Source: Salinivirgaceae bacterium
Lineage (GTDB): Bacteria; Bacteroidota; Bacteroidia; Bacteroidales; SZUA-534
Reading direction: 5' to 3'
DNA length: 59,353 nt
Assembly: GCA_016284875.1 (NCBI GenBank)
Contig: JAEEPS010000010.1
Span: forward strand, 1-59,353
In this document: positions 37,001-45,100 of the stretch, piece by piece
Position numbering within the stretch: position 1 is the first letter of the stretch
Layout: each line of letters begins with the position of its first letter
Notes under the pieces: generated by a model
What the model saw: the letters and a program-made list of their open reading frames with translations, nothing else
Databases searched by the model: none
What the model was told of the DNA's origin: nothing
Translations under genes and position numbers: made by a program

Positions 37001-38861
37001 CGGTGGGGTCACGTACGATGGCGAAACCACATATACAGGCACCATTGGAGGATCTAAAGGCATTGGCAACGATCGTACAATAAAAATTGGTATTCCTTTA
37101 GAAAGCAGTATCAATGGTAAGTTGACAATCCGGGATGCCACCGTTGATGGTGTAACGTGCGAGAGCACCTACAAAATCGACCAGCCTGTCAGTGGCGATT
37201 ACCTCTGGCGTGGAACAACAAACGATTGGTCGGCCGATGCCAACTGGTGGTCAGGAAGCGCTCCTGATGGAAGTAAAAATGCTGTTATCCGCACTGGTAA
37301 GCAGATATCCAAAACTGATGATGACAGCAAGGATATAGTCATGCCGACAGTTGGTGTAGATGCTGCCGTTGCCAACATTAAGATGGAGTCTGGAGTTGTA
37401 GTAACCATGAACAACACACTTACCGTCAATGGCAACGTAACCAACGCTGGCAAATTCGTCGGAGAAGGCGGTAAAGTATTGTTCAGCGGCGCCGAGCACA
37501 CCGTTTCCGGCAGCGGCTCATTCACCAATATTTCGAATGAAGGAATGGTGACAACTGAGAGCGGCATCAAAATTTTGGGAGACATCACCAATAACGGTGA
37601 CTTTGTCGGTAATGGTGCGGTTCAGTTGTCTGGTGAGGTGAGTGCACAGTCTGTTGCCGGTGATGGCTCGTTTACAAATATTACTATTGCTAACAGCAAA
37701 GGTGTTACAGTGGATGGCACACCAACCATCAATGGCACAATGACATTGAGTAGCGGTATTGTAACTGCTAATAATCAAATCAATTTCAGCACATCAGGAA
37801 ATATGGATGAGGCCAGCAGTGGTTGGGTTAAGGGTAAAGTTCAGAAGACATGGATTGATAATAATAATGAATTCCATTTCTTGGTTGGTGGAGAAAAACG
37901 TCTGGCACAGTTGGATGTTTTGCCAGATGCTTCAGGTGCCACTTTCACGGTTGATTATAAATGCAACGAGTCAGTTAAAGATCCTATAACCGAGAATTTA
38001 GGTGATGGGTTGGAACGTGTGAGTGGTAAGGAATCGTGGAATATCACAGGAGTAAAAGCAGGAGGTGGAGTTCAACCAGCCAGAATAGCATTCCATTGGG
38101 CTGATGCAAAAGCAAGTGGAATCGGCCTTACAGAGAAGGCAGAAGAAAATGTTAACTGGAAAAGTACATTGGTTGTAGCGCATAGGTCAGATGAAACTTC
38201 TCCATGGATAATGGTTAGTCCTATAGAGGATGGTGTTCATGATAACAAAATAATAGTGCATGCCGACAGTTATAGCGAATATACTTTTGGAGCAACGAAC
38301 AAGGACATAACCATCAATCCTCTTCCTGTAACCTTCATCGCCTTCACTGGCCGTCAGGAGGGCAACAGCGTTGTGCTTGAGTGGGCCACAGCATCGGAGA
38401 ATAATAACAACTACTTCGAGATTGAGCGCTCAATCGATGGTGTCAACTTCGTGACTATCGGCTATGTTGATGGTGCTGGCAATTCGAGCAGTCTGCTCAA
38501 CTATGAGTTTACTGATAATGCACCGGAGCAGGGTCAGGTTTACTATCGTCTGTCGCAAGTTGATTTCGATGGCAACCGTGAATTTGCCGACAAGGTTGTG
38601 GCTGTGCTTTACGCGGGCAGTGAGATTGAAAATCTGACCATTGTGCCCAACCCGACAGACGGTTTGTTCTGCGTCAGCGTAACGGGTTCGATGGCCGGTG
38701 GCAGAATTGAGTTGCTGTCGCAGGCGGGCAAGATGATACGGATTGTTGATGTTGAGAGTTATGATGCCACAATCGACATCAGCGACTTGCCAAGTGGAAT
38801 GTACGTTCTGCGGTTCGTAACCGATACTAAGGTCTTGCAGAAGAAAGTAGTTAAATACTAA
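22050..38861 (+). CDS. Giant multi-repeat secreted protein, T9SS cargo (paralogue 1)
   Basis: This protein of about 5,603 residues has a signal peptide (MKKLVLNMGTVAKIRVLGFAVL..., likely cleaved after AWG). Its body is made of beta-strand repeats rich in Gly, Thr, Val, Ile and Asn, like parallel beta-helix adhesins. Six large units are visible. Each opens with a W-rich module (GDWxxxxxW type; near residues 40, 1050, 2210, 3160, 4070, 5050) and closes with an F-P-V/I-G module (near 935, 2070, 3010, 3915, 4395, 5275). Ig-like domains lie at about 4,550-5,040. The end has a fibronectin-like segment (LPVTFIAFTGRQ) and a type A T9SS sorting domain (VPNPTDGLF..., last ~75 residues). ATG 22050 is preferred over the upstream TTG. 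Inference: cell-surface adhesin or fibre. Confidence 0.88.
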   Translation: MKKLVLNMGTVAKIRVLGFAVLSIILGSSELAWGQDYSSVVDGDWEEATTWGGSTPTENKSIAINNKVTLNSNYTALGVTINSGGQLTIKEGYTLTAESGANFAILDNVTIDGDGTIIIKHKIKGNSKTLTTNANVFAEKGINGTNTNFSWAFDNLSKLIVNKNTFTNNRDNITIGALTINEEAKYVANYNGTISNALTLNGGTLEIASGKILTPKTISITKSSTIKADGKPFPDGKTISIPAGETLTIDGNVDLSGTTVTCAGNIEVKDGAVLTLGSLAEIGGNLEVGSGASVTVAADLRVNGNAVIKGTVGGSGHTITVAGSTVDLTDAELGTNNVVIAENATIEGLSEENSSKITFSGEPKSIIYDETSTRIIEGTYSSLTVEGGTKTLTGNVSVTGSATLAGTVNLDGNTLTIGGSAIDLTGLVSFGNSGTVALTNSSVALTGVADCHEGVTISLPDNVNATYDATSTQILSANYTDLTINNSVGLCGAVTVSGTFTTNVEGDNITISGGKTLTLKGAVLGGKVITASGTGTSIVLDENGEVTAGFAIGTGATFTNSRGGTISSLEVNGGTANINATTIVNGDASLGGTIAFNGEGTTLTIGGDGITIALEGLSTTAPSQIVINSGSIITGITGCPGISFADEKPSMTYGAGSKVLSGTYTNLTLEGNAELCGNVTVEGIFTVENNAEISGSGTLSLEGDVVNANTITVAGAAIELNGSSTTVEPSFVVNTGSFTNNRACTISSITVNGGEATIGAATTLTDFSVNGGAAYINENLIVNNAALLGTIEIAAGKELSLNDNGIVTYGSNDITGSGHVVANGGNITIAGLTDCNLATGIDLSTLSTKNVTYGEGSTCVLDTEYGGLTVGEENVTLCGDVIVGGTLTWNCRNITLNGKNLTVGSIDGSSYSSTHMIVAGGDATLTITNPGTAVVFPVGTGSDYTPVEFSVIDGTSHTIGVAVNNAVAEGGNDFDLQRTWTIGSTNVTSANLEFTFVDTDSKSNLSKEVMVDGDAVISVSSFGNNTMTATASPINGTWTAKNGGRILYAYKNGPWNGDIWTDKSSGEEPDAPVSAPGVDDNVIILPNKSVTATDNVAAKIVEIRGELDLDSYTADFAYLHGTGKLIQTNTYNIGVNCEDHFREATGGTVELNGDFSGLATFNFRKLVLDADATDVEVTLGNALVLSESLTMNGSHEITINGDINAAGDILVEAVSTVTGDVTAGGDITLDKDANITGSVSANSITVDESSIINGNITVTTITVAAGETLTISGDHAITADLIDASAEGAKVIIEGGVTINEAILKGSIEVSTGNALTVNGTKAESDVTFGGDGNVTLASGGTLNGNISAARLAVGANATVNAGVTVTNLSLAGDGATINGTVAVSGELALGGHTLTINNPGKVTVSALTFNGATVDGTGELNINGTLSEASITLNVKKVVFDGTADFDAATTITVGSGATLTNNRDGKTLTGLTINDGGNVLLKKKTTLSALMMYGNSAKLIAEKEATIQSGSKLSGTITSYDTKLRGEISFGEILALNGKYTAAINVTIDNLNPSACLSGYEFYPGEKTITYNANCSYILSAEYKNLILGLNDIPSEITLCDSVMVTEALKLTKPSGDGKCTIIGNGNKFIVNGNVESGKHEMVFNNVSAIFGNTAAVTTIEMKSVDLSEGSTFNIVKNAKTVTISNSYSNLSFKGDGEIIINKGAELTTDKNISFEKNQTISGKGEFTISTTSLTAQKLTIGATVNIGSTATVDDVKEYDIQYGGTLNYDNNKAIKKLTTNMGGTFVMGANVTVNDMAMTGGVTNLNGHELTIKDGTVLALSANDTIIGGDGSKLLGKIDLDEGAKLTVDGAISLNHKLQVEHNATIIGFNNGALNWTADKTVEVATGKALSIGGNLTFGGDLTLDGAIKIDDGNDLTSEALNLSGGSITFTSATDFSGASIVTGKEGKLAFTSSATTINNLAHNPNIAYKNIDYGTCNITYANNCTYVLPGKYNDLTVSMIEGNDISLYDSVEVSGALGWSAGRINIGGNKLTISQNALAGSFGPTYMIVVADGGKLAYKAKASVTTLKMPVGTHTYGDMGESNYQYTPVQFGSLSGIVAGDTITVQVKNAPKSGKGTDLRRYWVIGAKPEPIEAAPEFTYVTADDPYDHVGYMKMYRYKTEDEIFNEARIVNVDIDTDNKKISVLAADSICGIWTAVEYPIVQTLYSYKSGDWNKPEVWTTVSTGSKWENEGGATPDERYDVVILSNNEITGATTGSEKDLKVWARSVFIKGADAKLIIKKENNVKINELSGVGVLRIEDSGEFPDITHSDLFMAAGGGTTEFCGNPDGPGFDLDQASFNNLSIHYSKDFQLRLVKDKLQINGSLNIEHGELAYTKVNQAIHVDGDIYIATAGRITNNAGDGGDGKADTLQVGGNFANHGEVRLTLRDYNTYTIGIAKSQEGDKGRGILRFVGEKDVKFDCFNITNISQLIIDKGSDETHKVTLETHDAEENFGLLGQSINPQKPIGFAASTPYPPNPELLTKPLWIKCGTLELKGYTHLRSLSEDGGNGDDWKRDCFYIPAKGCLYLNGPNVKVEPTLAEGTNIGWGALIPAGKLIIEDGTYDGKGTTGISYVGSSYIEVRGGTLKVAQFGKSNFSDGLTTFILSGGTVEVHGDGQVKNDQATFNMPNADYTFQMSGGTLIVGTAVVNAGALVVKANPANGEITDGEIIVNTGAAWKGTTEIDGKNYTIESTMPFHDLTLRNTRERNLPESRYAEHNIKTSGNIIIKRNLKIEKDVVFNTQGKSVTIGGNFIVEEDAKVYTQNNEFILNGTGHVTVNGKVAKDGSSMTEPQKCDFYKLTIADGANITIDNNISVREKFTLGNNAELHDGADDNIYTMMKIAEINGTHVKRSTSPATVVLENGAGGYISSNGNGVLQNVKINSIREGAELLLRDPASDSKPTKLTINGDLTFATNTVFNIKSSNLEFGSDARVLTTVIEGFSPSCMIKVMGASSGGVTKVFSEGHNYFTYPFGFDTYYTPAYIKYSSAGKYGSITSRPVKGRVFRNDKSLNCYWINSEQGFENTGNLTFKGYWYNSGLVGGSLENYVAARKHGAEWMQEGTSSVSRTGTDDKPDERYMQITRNDITADGYYSCGEATSFESGTIYYTSSYVTKGADFYWNDPQCWSTEGVGGTPNTAPGAYPQLTTDAAQIGDDNNHDTIKLRGNLPRIASLSIAPGSTLDMDIYNGTFTIVEVDEAKGAGTLCIGKTNYFPGGDFGSFLGEHGGTVEYYSKGDGYTIKNLANYCNLVVSGGTADAPMKMPNQNVTVYKNFTVNGWVRSTEANGRTVTVGDSLNIKKGDLMLWDVDGQTQTYKVLGDVNVFKGAVLEAKGTATNAKTNKLTIYGDLTVDGTFNAYYEKESAPNVVEYVNKFDTEFIGADSSIISGTADIIKFNTLTCNKADLDTRLVLRNKNVKSSDAQKLLVLTKGTFEVDIKSGDVSLTKNSDLDIPIDARLSVISGNVKVADTTQRKSISLNGHILIEGGCLFVGRETVNQCNSILIASEGKPSITIKGTGRLVVNGQISRRKDGKVGSLIWEQSGGEVIINGKLRGTSDPLWISKFAAFEIRDNGEFNMSGGKITLMKGGGNECGDIYIKPTASLCTGGEIIIGGGEQILMTNVALHDLKVDNGAVLNAYDDINVNKLTIEETGIYNAIEHELAIRGAFINHNSVTDGGSATISKGFVPGSISQLTRFIGHGASIEGVSGIQTQFAQLEITDDVNLVAGKASIRVGGNLTQTAGTVSDNGNTIHLSGDLLYNGTFSGSGGINFCGTADKQWIKGTEGSEMGQIGKILVNNADEVWLDKDVHITNGIVLGSSLYINRSRVILDENATISASGGALSASRMIRLNGEHEDKGVMQYVKRKDDGTHFIYTIPIGIKDKDGVLRYTPVEYDFAYNRYNGASISVKAMNFRHNNISEDPTTWISYYWVVKTEGFNDDGVSEYRPSRSSDYSLKQTYTYDCDVEGDDTRPLLPEYMYYGGPLEYEWVNLTKDDTAIVSGNNIIFNQFGHIGGDYTAGRVADRTYTEKPVLYSRKTVGNWNNPDDDGRTWEYWDKDKVGDDKWTEFTGEPNGNPIHIRPGHRVNITGVEPVKAYCLYFDRTNKDGSPNDDLGILDIGETSGSDFGHVDGVGRLVMLPIPGDGGREYKMPAGDFEEFLKDPKSIIEFTGSIDAKLPNSVVGHSSQPMQNVVLSGTGVKTLTKETGEFINGSLTIENGTKLEFNNTPIHIKGDWIDENTGTTSGFNAGKVDAKSLVEFYGTSEQHIKLSNNATQFWKFQVNNPEGVIIEKATEGSDVPDNTPIGIGRELILTNGCVTTADNSHIVLASSSSVTGAGNERFVNGPLARTMAENDNFTFPVGNIVGEDKIYAPTVISNVSVGGDWKVTYHYATIDHDSLPPLTAVSHSEYWTFDIDAENATAKLGLRADEETMTNYSSDMLDRTMVIGLVNVDDADVSKRDKWEKINSTHTGSTLPATVTTSENVTIKGYQCYSLGYVGTTAKVTNDGIVNICDGDDDVAEIPITFTGMGGPYKVEYEVTSDGKIYTSTVELADGAALRFKGNELGRFFGRSGGFICDETAEGKPIKPYTIRLTKVWEGGVKGNINEDNNFSIRVKYNAVPVITGAGAVGMGETRTYSVATSYWDDNNLVNPYEWSATGDKDVTLGAGETKSEEKVTFPDNGDTDYGVNLKVTNNYKTGDFGTCSNYVVKPIAVKVPPQPDIHSVTTDGKLAACKDGVTEYLYRTEANGENEYEWSVEPDGLVEVISSVRNEFIIKWIASDKRTAKVKVTEKKPTNNPETPYVVGYNEKEIELENDFVIGTITPDIVCDGNYGNIVISGTTGSQSFMLCDEEGVALTEKFSGSDGTVKLGTPRALNFTDGPFKFKVLAMSGGCKHYSDLETETVRENPAIEKPFTIPVEDLYIGNLSKVTVKQTSEVHPDSYSFAYDGGVTYDGETTYTGTIGGSKGIGNDRTIKIGIPLESSINGKLTIRDATVDGVTCESTYKIDQPVSGDYLWRGTTNDWSADANWWSGSAPDGSKNAVIRTGKQISKTDDDSKDIVMPTVGVDAAVANIKMESGVVVTMNNTLTVNGNVTNAGKFVGEGGKVLFSGAEHTVSGSGSFTNISNEGMVTTESGIKILGDITNNGDFVGNGAVQLSGEVSAQSVAGDGSFTNITIANSKGVTVDGTPTINGTMTLSSGIVTANNQINFSTSGNMDEASSGWVKGKVQKTWIDNNNEFHFLVGGEKRLAQLDVLPDASGATFTVDYKCNESVKDPITENLGDGLERVSGKESWNITGVKAGGGVQPARIAFHWADAKASGIGLTEKAEENVNWKSTLVVAHRSDETSPWIMVSPIEDGVHDNKIIVHADSYSEYTFGATNKDITINPLPVTFIAFTGRQEGNSVVLEWATASENNNNYFEIERSIDGVNFVTIGYVDGAGNSSSLLNYEFTDNAPEQGQVYYRLSQVDFDGNREFADKVVAVLYAGSEIENLTIVPNPTDGLFCVSVTGSMAGGRIELLSQAGKMIRIVDVESYDATIDISDLPSGMYVLRFVTDTKVLQKKVVKY
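38319..38861 (+). repeat. Near-identical 3' segment shared with giant gene 2 (copy 1)
   Basis: These 543 bases align without gaps to 50551-51093. They encode the fibronectin-like segment and T9SS sorting domain. The nucleotide match is very high, including long identical runs and most third codon positions, while the bodies of the two genes have diverged. Confidence 0.85.
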
Positions 38862-38882
38862 ACTGACATCGGAAGGGATAAC

Positions 38883-38912
38883 GAAAGCCGAACCAAAAAT
38901 GGTTCGGCTTTC
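38883..38912 (+). terminator. Terminator of giant gene 1
   Basis: Perfect 12-base arms GAAAGCCGAACC and GGTTCGGCTTTC around AAAAAT, followed by a G/T-rich tail (GTGTTTTGTTT), 20 bases after the stop. Confidence 0.8.
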
Positions 38913-39066
38913 GTGTTTTGTTTAGGTTGATGTACATATGGAAGGAAATGATATCCGTATGGCCAACTACTATATGTAACAATTGTTTGCACCCGTTTAA
39001 TGTCAAAATTTGTGCACATCATCCAAAATAATGTCTGATTAGCGCAGCAATAATGGTCTTTTACCA

Positions 39067-39183
39067 TACTTTTGTGTTTAATTATCAAAAAAATAAGAAA
39101 CAAAAACATATATTATTCGTATTAACACACGCGGAAAATTTTGTTAAGTAATTTTATGGGTTAAAATTGAGGAGGGCAGGATT
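39067..39183 (+). promoter_or_regulatory. Promoter and shared leader element upstream of giant gene 2
   Basis: TACTTTTG (39067-39074) fits the TAnnTTTG box. It is followed by ATTATCAAAAAAA (39081-39093), which would be the transcribed start, and GTAATTTTATGGGTTAAAA (39148-39166). Both later blocks match the leader of giant gene 1. No -33 TTTG is seen. Confidence 0.6.
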
Positions 39184-42100
39184 ATGAAAAGTAATGTTTC
39201 AAATATGGCAACAATGGCTAAAATCAGAGTTTTTGGCCTTTTGGCGTTGGCTCTTGTTTTTGGTGTGAACAATGAGGCATGGGGAGAGGATTTTCTTCCT
39301 TTAGTAAGTAAGACCAACATAACATATACATCAAATGGAACTGGAGAAGATTGGGCAAATGCTGCAAACTGGACTCCAGACAGATCTGACGGAGGGTATT
39401 TTCCAGGACAAGCATTATTTAATAATAGTCCAGACGGAAATTTTGGTCGAGGTATAGTAGTTGTAAATAAAAAAATAACGATGGGAGATATAAGCAATTA
39501 TATCTACGATAACCGAACTAAAACATACACAACGGTATCTCTCATTTTCGATATACAAAAACTAACATTAAATACTGGTGCCGATTTAACGTTGAATTCG
39601 GACTTATATGTTACTGGTGGTAATAAACAAGACCCTTGTTATATATACAGTGCAGGTTCATTAACCATTAAGGAGGGGAAAACATTATGGGTGGAAAAAA
39701 CTTTTCAGTTAAATGCAGATCAAACTATTAATGGTGGAGGAAAACTAGTAATTCATCGCGCTGTTACTGGAAATAATCACAAATTAATAGCTAATGTAGA
39801 TATAGATATAAATCCCAACGACCATGGTGAACATGGCAATAAAATCAGCAATTTAGATCTTATTGTAAATAAGAAAGTAACAATAAACAGGAATAACAAT
39901 TTGACACTTAATAATGTTACAATAAACTCCGGAGGAGAATACGTAACCAATTACAACAGTAGTTGTAACTATTTGACGATGAATGGTGGAACCTTAGACA
40001 TAGAAAACAACAAAACATTAACAATAAACAAAACAACTAAAATCAACGGTGAAAAGAATGGTTTAAAAACTCTATTTGTAAATGAGAATGCCACAATTAT
40101 CGGCAACGGTACACTTGATGTTGCCCGAATAGTTGTAGCGACTGGCAAAATTCTCACCATTAATGGTAATATTACACTAAACCAAAGTGTTACCCTTGAT
40201 GGCAACATTGCTGTTGCCGAAGGAAAAACTCTAACTCTCAGCAGCAACCAAATAACATTTACTGGTAATTCATATTTCGGTAATGGCACAGGAATCGTAG
40301 AATTCACCAGTGACAATGCTTCCATTCGCAGCGTCACCACATGTGTTGGCGGCAACTTCAAAAGTTTGAAAACAGTCACCTATGCTAATTCCTGCACATA
40401 TATGTTGCCTGGATTGTTTAATAACATTACAGTCAACACTAATAATGGTTCAAATATCACTCTTTGCGGGGATGTTACGGCTTCCGGCACACTTACTTGG
40501 AATAACAAATCGAGGATTATACTTGACGGGCACACAATGGATGTTGCTACAATCACATCTAGTCAAGCCTACGGCGATAGCCACATGTTTGTGGCAGGCA
40601 CAGAAGGAAGCATTTTGAAATATACAACTAACACAGCCAACAGCAGCAGCCTGACATTACCTATAGGAACATACAATGCCAAAACCAAGGAGTATGAGTA
40701 CAGTCCTGTCACGTTGGCAAGTGGAATAACCCGGCAAGCAGGTTCGTTTATAGCCGTGCAAGTCGCCGACACCGCCTATTCCGGCAAATCAACAGACCTT
40801 GAGCGCTATTGGCAAATCAGCGCTACCGGTGTATCGTTGTCATCAAATGCCAGGATTCAATTCAAGTATGATGATTCCGATGATGGTCTTGGCTATGCCG
40901 CTGATGATATGCTTTATGTTTATCACGACGGAACACGAGTTGCAACAGGTGCAACCATAAACGGTGGCAGTTACACAATAACAGTAGATAACCCATCAAG
41001 CATTTCTGGCATTTGGACAGCCGCCGAACCCGCCGAAATAATAACCCTATACTCACATCGCAGCGGAGATTGGGGCGATGCCACAATGTGGACCACCGAC
41101 CCGACCGGCAAAACAGAAGTCGGACAAGCAAGGCCTGACAACTCATATAATGTTGTGATACTTAATGGTCACACTGTTGAAGCAAGCGGAGCAACAATGA
41201 ATGCTCGCTCTGTTAAGATAAGCGCTGGTGCAACGTTAAACATGGGAAACAATGCACAAGACCATAGATTAAAAAATGTGTATGGGCAAGGTATGTTGCG
41301 CATTGAGGGCGATTTTCCAACTAGCGGCAACTATAAATTGTTTGTGTCGCCTGATGGTGGAACAACGGAGTTTTATGGCAACCACACTAGCAACGATATA
41401 CCAAACCAGTATGAATATAATAACCTTATATTCGATTACAAAACGAAAGTTACTCGCACCATAACCCAAAACTTGAAAATACACGGCAATCTTACACTTA
41501 AGAAAGGCTCGCTGAAATATACAAAAACAAATCAGTCGATAACCGTAGGTGGTGACATTAAGATTGAGAGCGATGGCGGTATATATATATACGAGAGCGG
41601 TGGCGACAAAAGTCACGCCGACACATTGGTCGTGGGCGGCAACTTTGAGAACCATGGCGAAGTGCTGATGACTAAGCGCACAATTGACACATATAAATCC
41701 TCGAGTGAGCCTCAGCAGGATGAAGGCAATAAAGGCCGAGGTGTGATTCGCTTTGTTGGCGAGCACGATGTAAACTTCTTCTGCTATAGTACCACAAATC
41801 TCAGCCAACTTATAATTGACAAAGGAACCGATGAAACTTACCGTGTAACACTATACTCAAGCGCGGAAAGCAACTTCGGTCTTTTGGGCAAAGCCACAGA
41901 TTTCTATACGGATTATGGTGATAATACCCCAGACAACCCGGTTGCCATATACAAGCCGCTATGGCTGAAAAACGGTACTTTGGAACTCACAGGCAATTTG
42001 CACATATACTCATTGTCGGAAGGAGGAAATGACAACTTCTTTATTCCGCTTAACGGATGCTTGCATCTGAATGGCAGCAACGTTATAGTTGATGCTTGCC

Positions 42101-45100
42101 GAATTGCGAGTAGCAATGCTTGTCTTATGCCTGCCGGAAAACTGATTATTGACGCGGGAACCTTTGACTGCAGCAAAAGTGCGGGAGCCGTGTTCCGCAA
42201 TACTTCAGAAATTTATGTTAACGGCGGTAAACTGAAAGGTTCGCAATTCCGTCCATCGCAGTACGTTAGCAGCGGTAAAACCACATTTGTTCAAACTGGA
42301 GGTGAAGTTATATTTGATGGAAGTGGCGAAGTTAAAGACGGATATGCAATGTTCTATATGCCGTTCGATACGTACACGTTTAAAATGACAGGCGGAACAC
42401 TAACAGTATCTGGTTCTACTAAAAGTAATAATGAAGGTGACGGCGATGTATTTGCAGTGAACTGCAACCCTGAGAACAGCAAGATAACCGGAGGTGAGAT
42501 AATAATAATAAATAAAGACCTCAGCAGAAAGAAAAGCCACGGCATATCTTGCAGCATTCCGCTTTATAACTTGACATTATTAAATCCTAATAATCTGACA
42601 AGTAGTACTGACAACTATCAATTCATGTTCAACGATTACAACGGCACGGTGAATAGAGGCAATATTCCTATATCGATACCGATGTCTGAAATACAAATTC
42701 TGAACAACCTCACAATAGGCGACAACGTAACATTCAATGCCAATGGTAAAGATTTGCTTATAGGAGGGAACTTGACAATAGCCCCAACAGCAAAAGTATA
42801 TCTTAAAGAGAACGAGGTTATATTCAATGGTGACGGTTCGCACATTCAGCAGTTTACATCCACAACTACAGATAAAGTTAAAAGTGGATCAAACAACAAT
42901 GGTCAAGGTTATAATAATCTAACAATTGCCGCAGGTGCCGATGTGCAGATAAACAGTGATATTGTTGTTAACGGTCTGTTCACATTGGGTGACGGTGCCA
43001 TAATGCGCGACGGAGCCACTAACACTTATACAATTAGAAAAAACGCCGAAATAAGCGGTACACATTTGAAACCAGCCTCAGGAGCAGGCAAAATATTGTT
43101 TAATGGTGACAAACCTACTATAACTGGTAACGGGCATGGCTCGCTCAACAATGTGAATGTGCAACTTGCCAGTGGTGTTCTGCAAATAGATGCGCCAAAT
43201 CTTACCATAACCGGCGATTTGCGTCTGCTCAACAGCACCGCCAACAACTCAGGACGCGTGTTTGTGATGGGAACCAGCAAACTGACATTCGGCAGCGGTG
43301 CGAACATATTCACCGATGAAGCTAATGGCAGGGATTATGGCGAAGACAAGTATATATACACCAGTAATTTGGCTTCAAGCGGAGGTGTGGCCAGAGTGTA
43401 CAGTGAAGATTCAAAAACATTCACTTTCCCAATCGGAACGCGAAATGGGAATTATTTTTACTATACACCCGCAACAATAACTTATAGAGACGCTGATGAG
43501 TATGGAGTGGTAACAATACGCCCTGTGAATAATGCCCACCCACTTATGGGAAACACCACAAATGCACTAAAATATTATTGGGCAACAACAGAAACGGGTT
43601 TCAGCGGAGTGGGCTCCAACGATGTCAACCAATCATATGTTTTTGGAAACTACAACTTTGTTAATGGAGTCACAACAACCTACGTACCAGCACGTTATTA
43701 CAATGCCGAATGGCAGAAAGGCTCAACGTCTGGTATGAAACTGACACAGAACGCATTTGAAATGATCACCGAGTCGGCCAATGGCGATTACACCTGTGGT
43801 GATCCTGATAATTCGTTTATCGACATAGTTAAGATGTACTCATCAAATTGGGTTACTAGCCATGGCAACGAAGGCGGATGGTCTGACGCTCTCAGTTGGT
43901 CGGCCGATTCAGTTAATGGTGAGCCAAGTTTCAACATAGGTGAGACATATTATAGGTATAATGAGACTGAAAGCGTATTTAAGCCATTTGACCTAACGAC
44001 TAATGATTTTACCGATGGAGCGTCAATTACCGCAACCGATGCACCCATTCCAACTTCTACAACAGCCGTGTACATTGGTTCTGCAATTCACAACCATACC
44101 ATAACAATGACAGAGAATAGGCAATCATGTGCTAGTCTGCGTATTGAACCTGGTTCAACACTGGATCTGGGAGTCTATATAAACCACACCTTCTCGCTTG
44201 TTGTTGTTGATGAGACAGCAGAAGAAGGAGCCGGAACGTTGAAGATTAGTTCTACAGGAAATGAAGGTCCTGTTATATATGACGGAGTAAAAGCCGCTAG
44301 GTTTCCTTCCGGTGACTTTGTAAAATTTCTTGGTGAGCATGGTGGCACAGTTCATTATTATGGTAATAACAGCAATACCTTCTATATTCCTTCTGTATCA
44401 GAAAGTGGTTTGATTTTAACCAATTATAGCAACTTGATAGTAGGAGGAAACAGTTTTAACCATAGAATACGTATCCCTAATAATTTGGATTTAACCATAT
44501 ATAGAGATTTCGATATAAACGGCTACGCACATTCTATGCATATATACACACACACAATTACTGTTTATGGTAATTTGAACGTTACAAATGGCGAACTATA
44601 TATACGTGATAATAGCCTAATTGTACCACAACACTACATTATATATGGTGACATAAACATTGCTAATAATGGAAAGTTATACACAGATGGTGCTAGTACG
44701 GGAAATGTAATACACACAATTGACATTGCAGGCAATTTAAATGTAAACGGCACATATGATGCCTATTATAAAAGAGGTGCAAATAATTATAAAATTGCCA
44801 CAACCTTCTTCGGCACCGACACATCTCGCATCACAGGAACAGGAACTGTGCGATTCTACACCCTTACTTGCGATAAAGGTACCGACGCTTCGGCGATGCT
44901 TATTGCACAAAATCCCCACTTATCATCGGCACACGATGAAGATGAGGCATTCCTTACACTAAAACATGGCACATTCCAGGTTGATTTCCCGAGTGATGAA
45001 AATGAAATTGAACTTACCCGTGAGTGCGATTTGACTATTGAAACTCCCACTTGCTTGTCAGTAAAGTCTGGTACTGTAAATGTTGCCAACAGCAATGCTG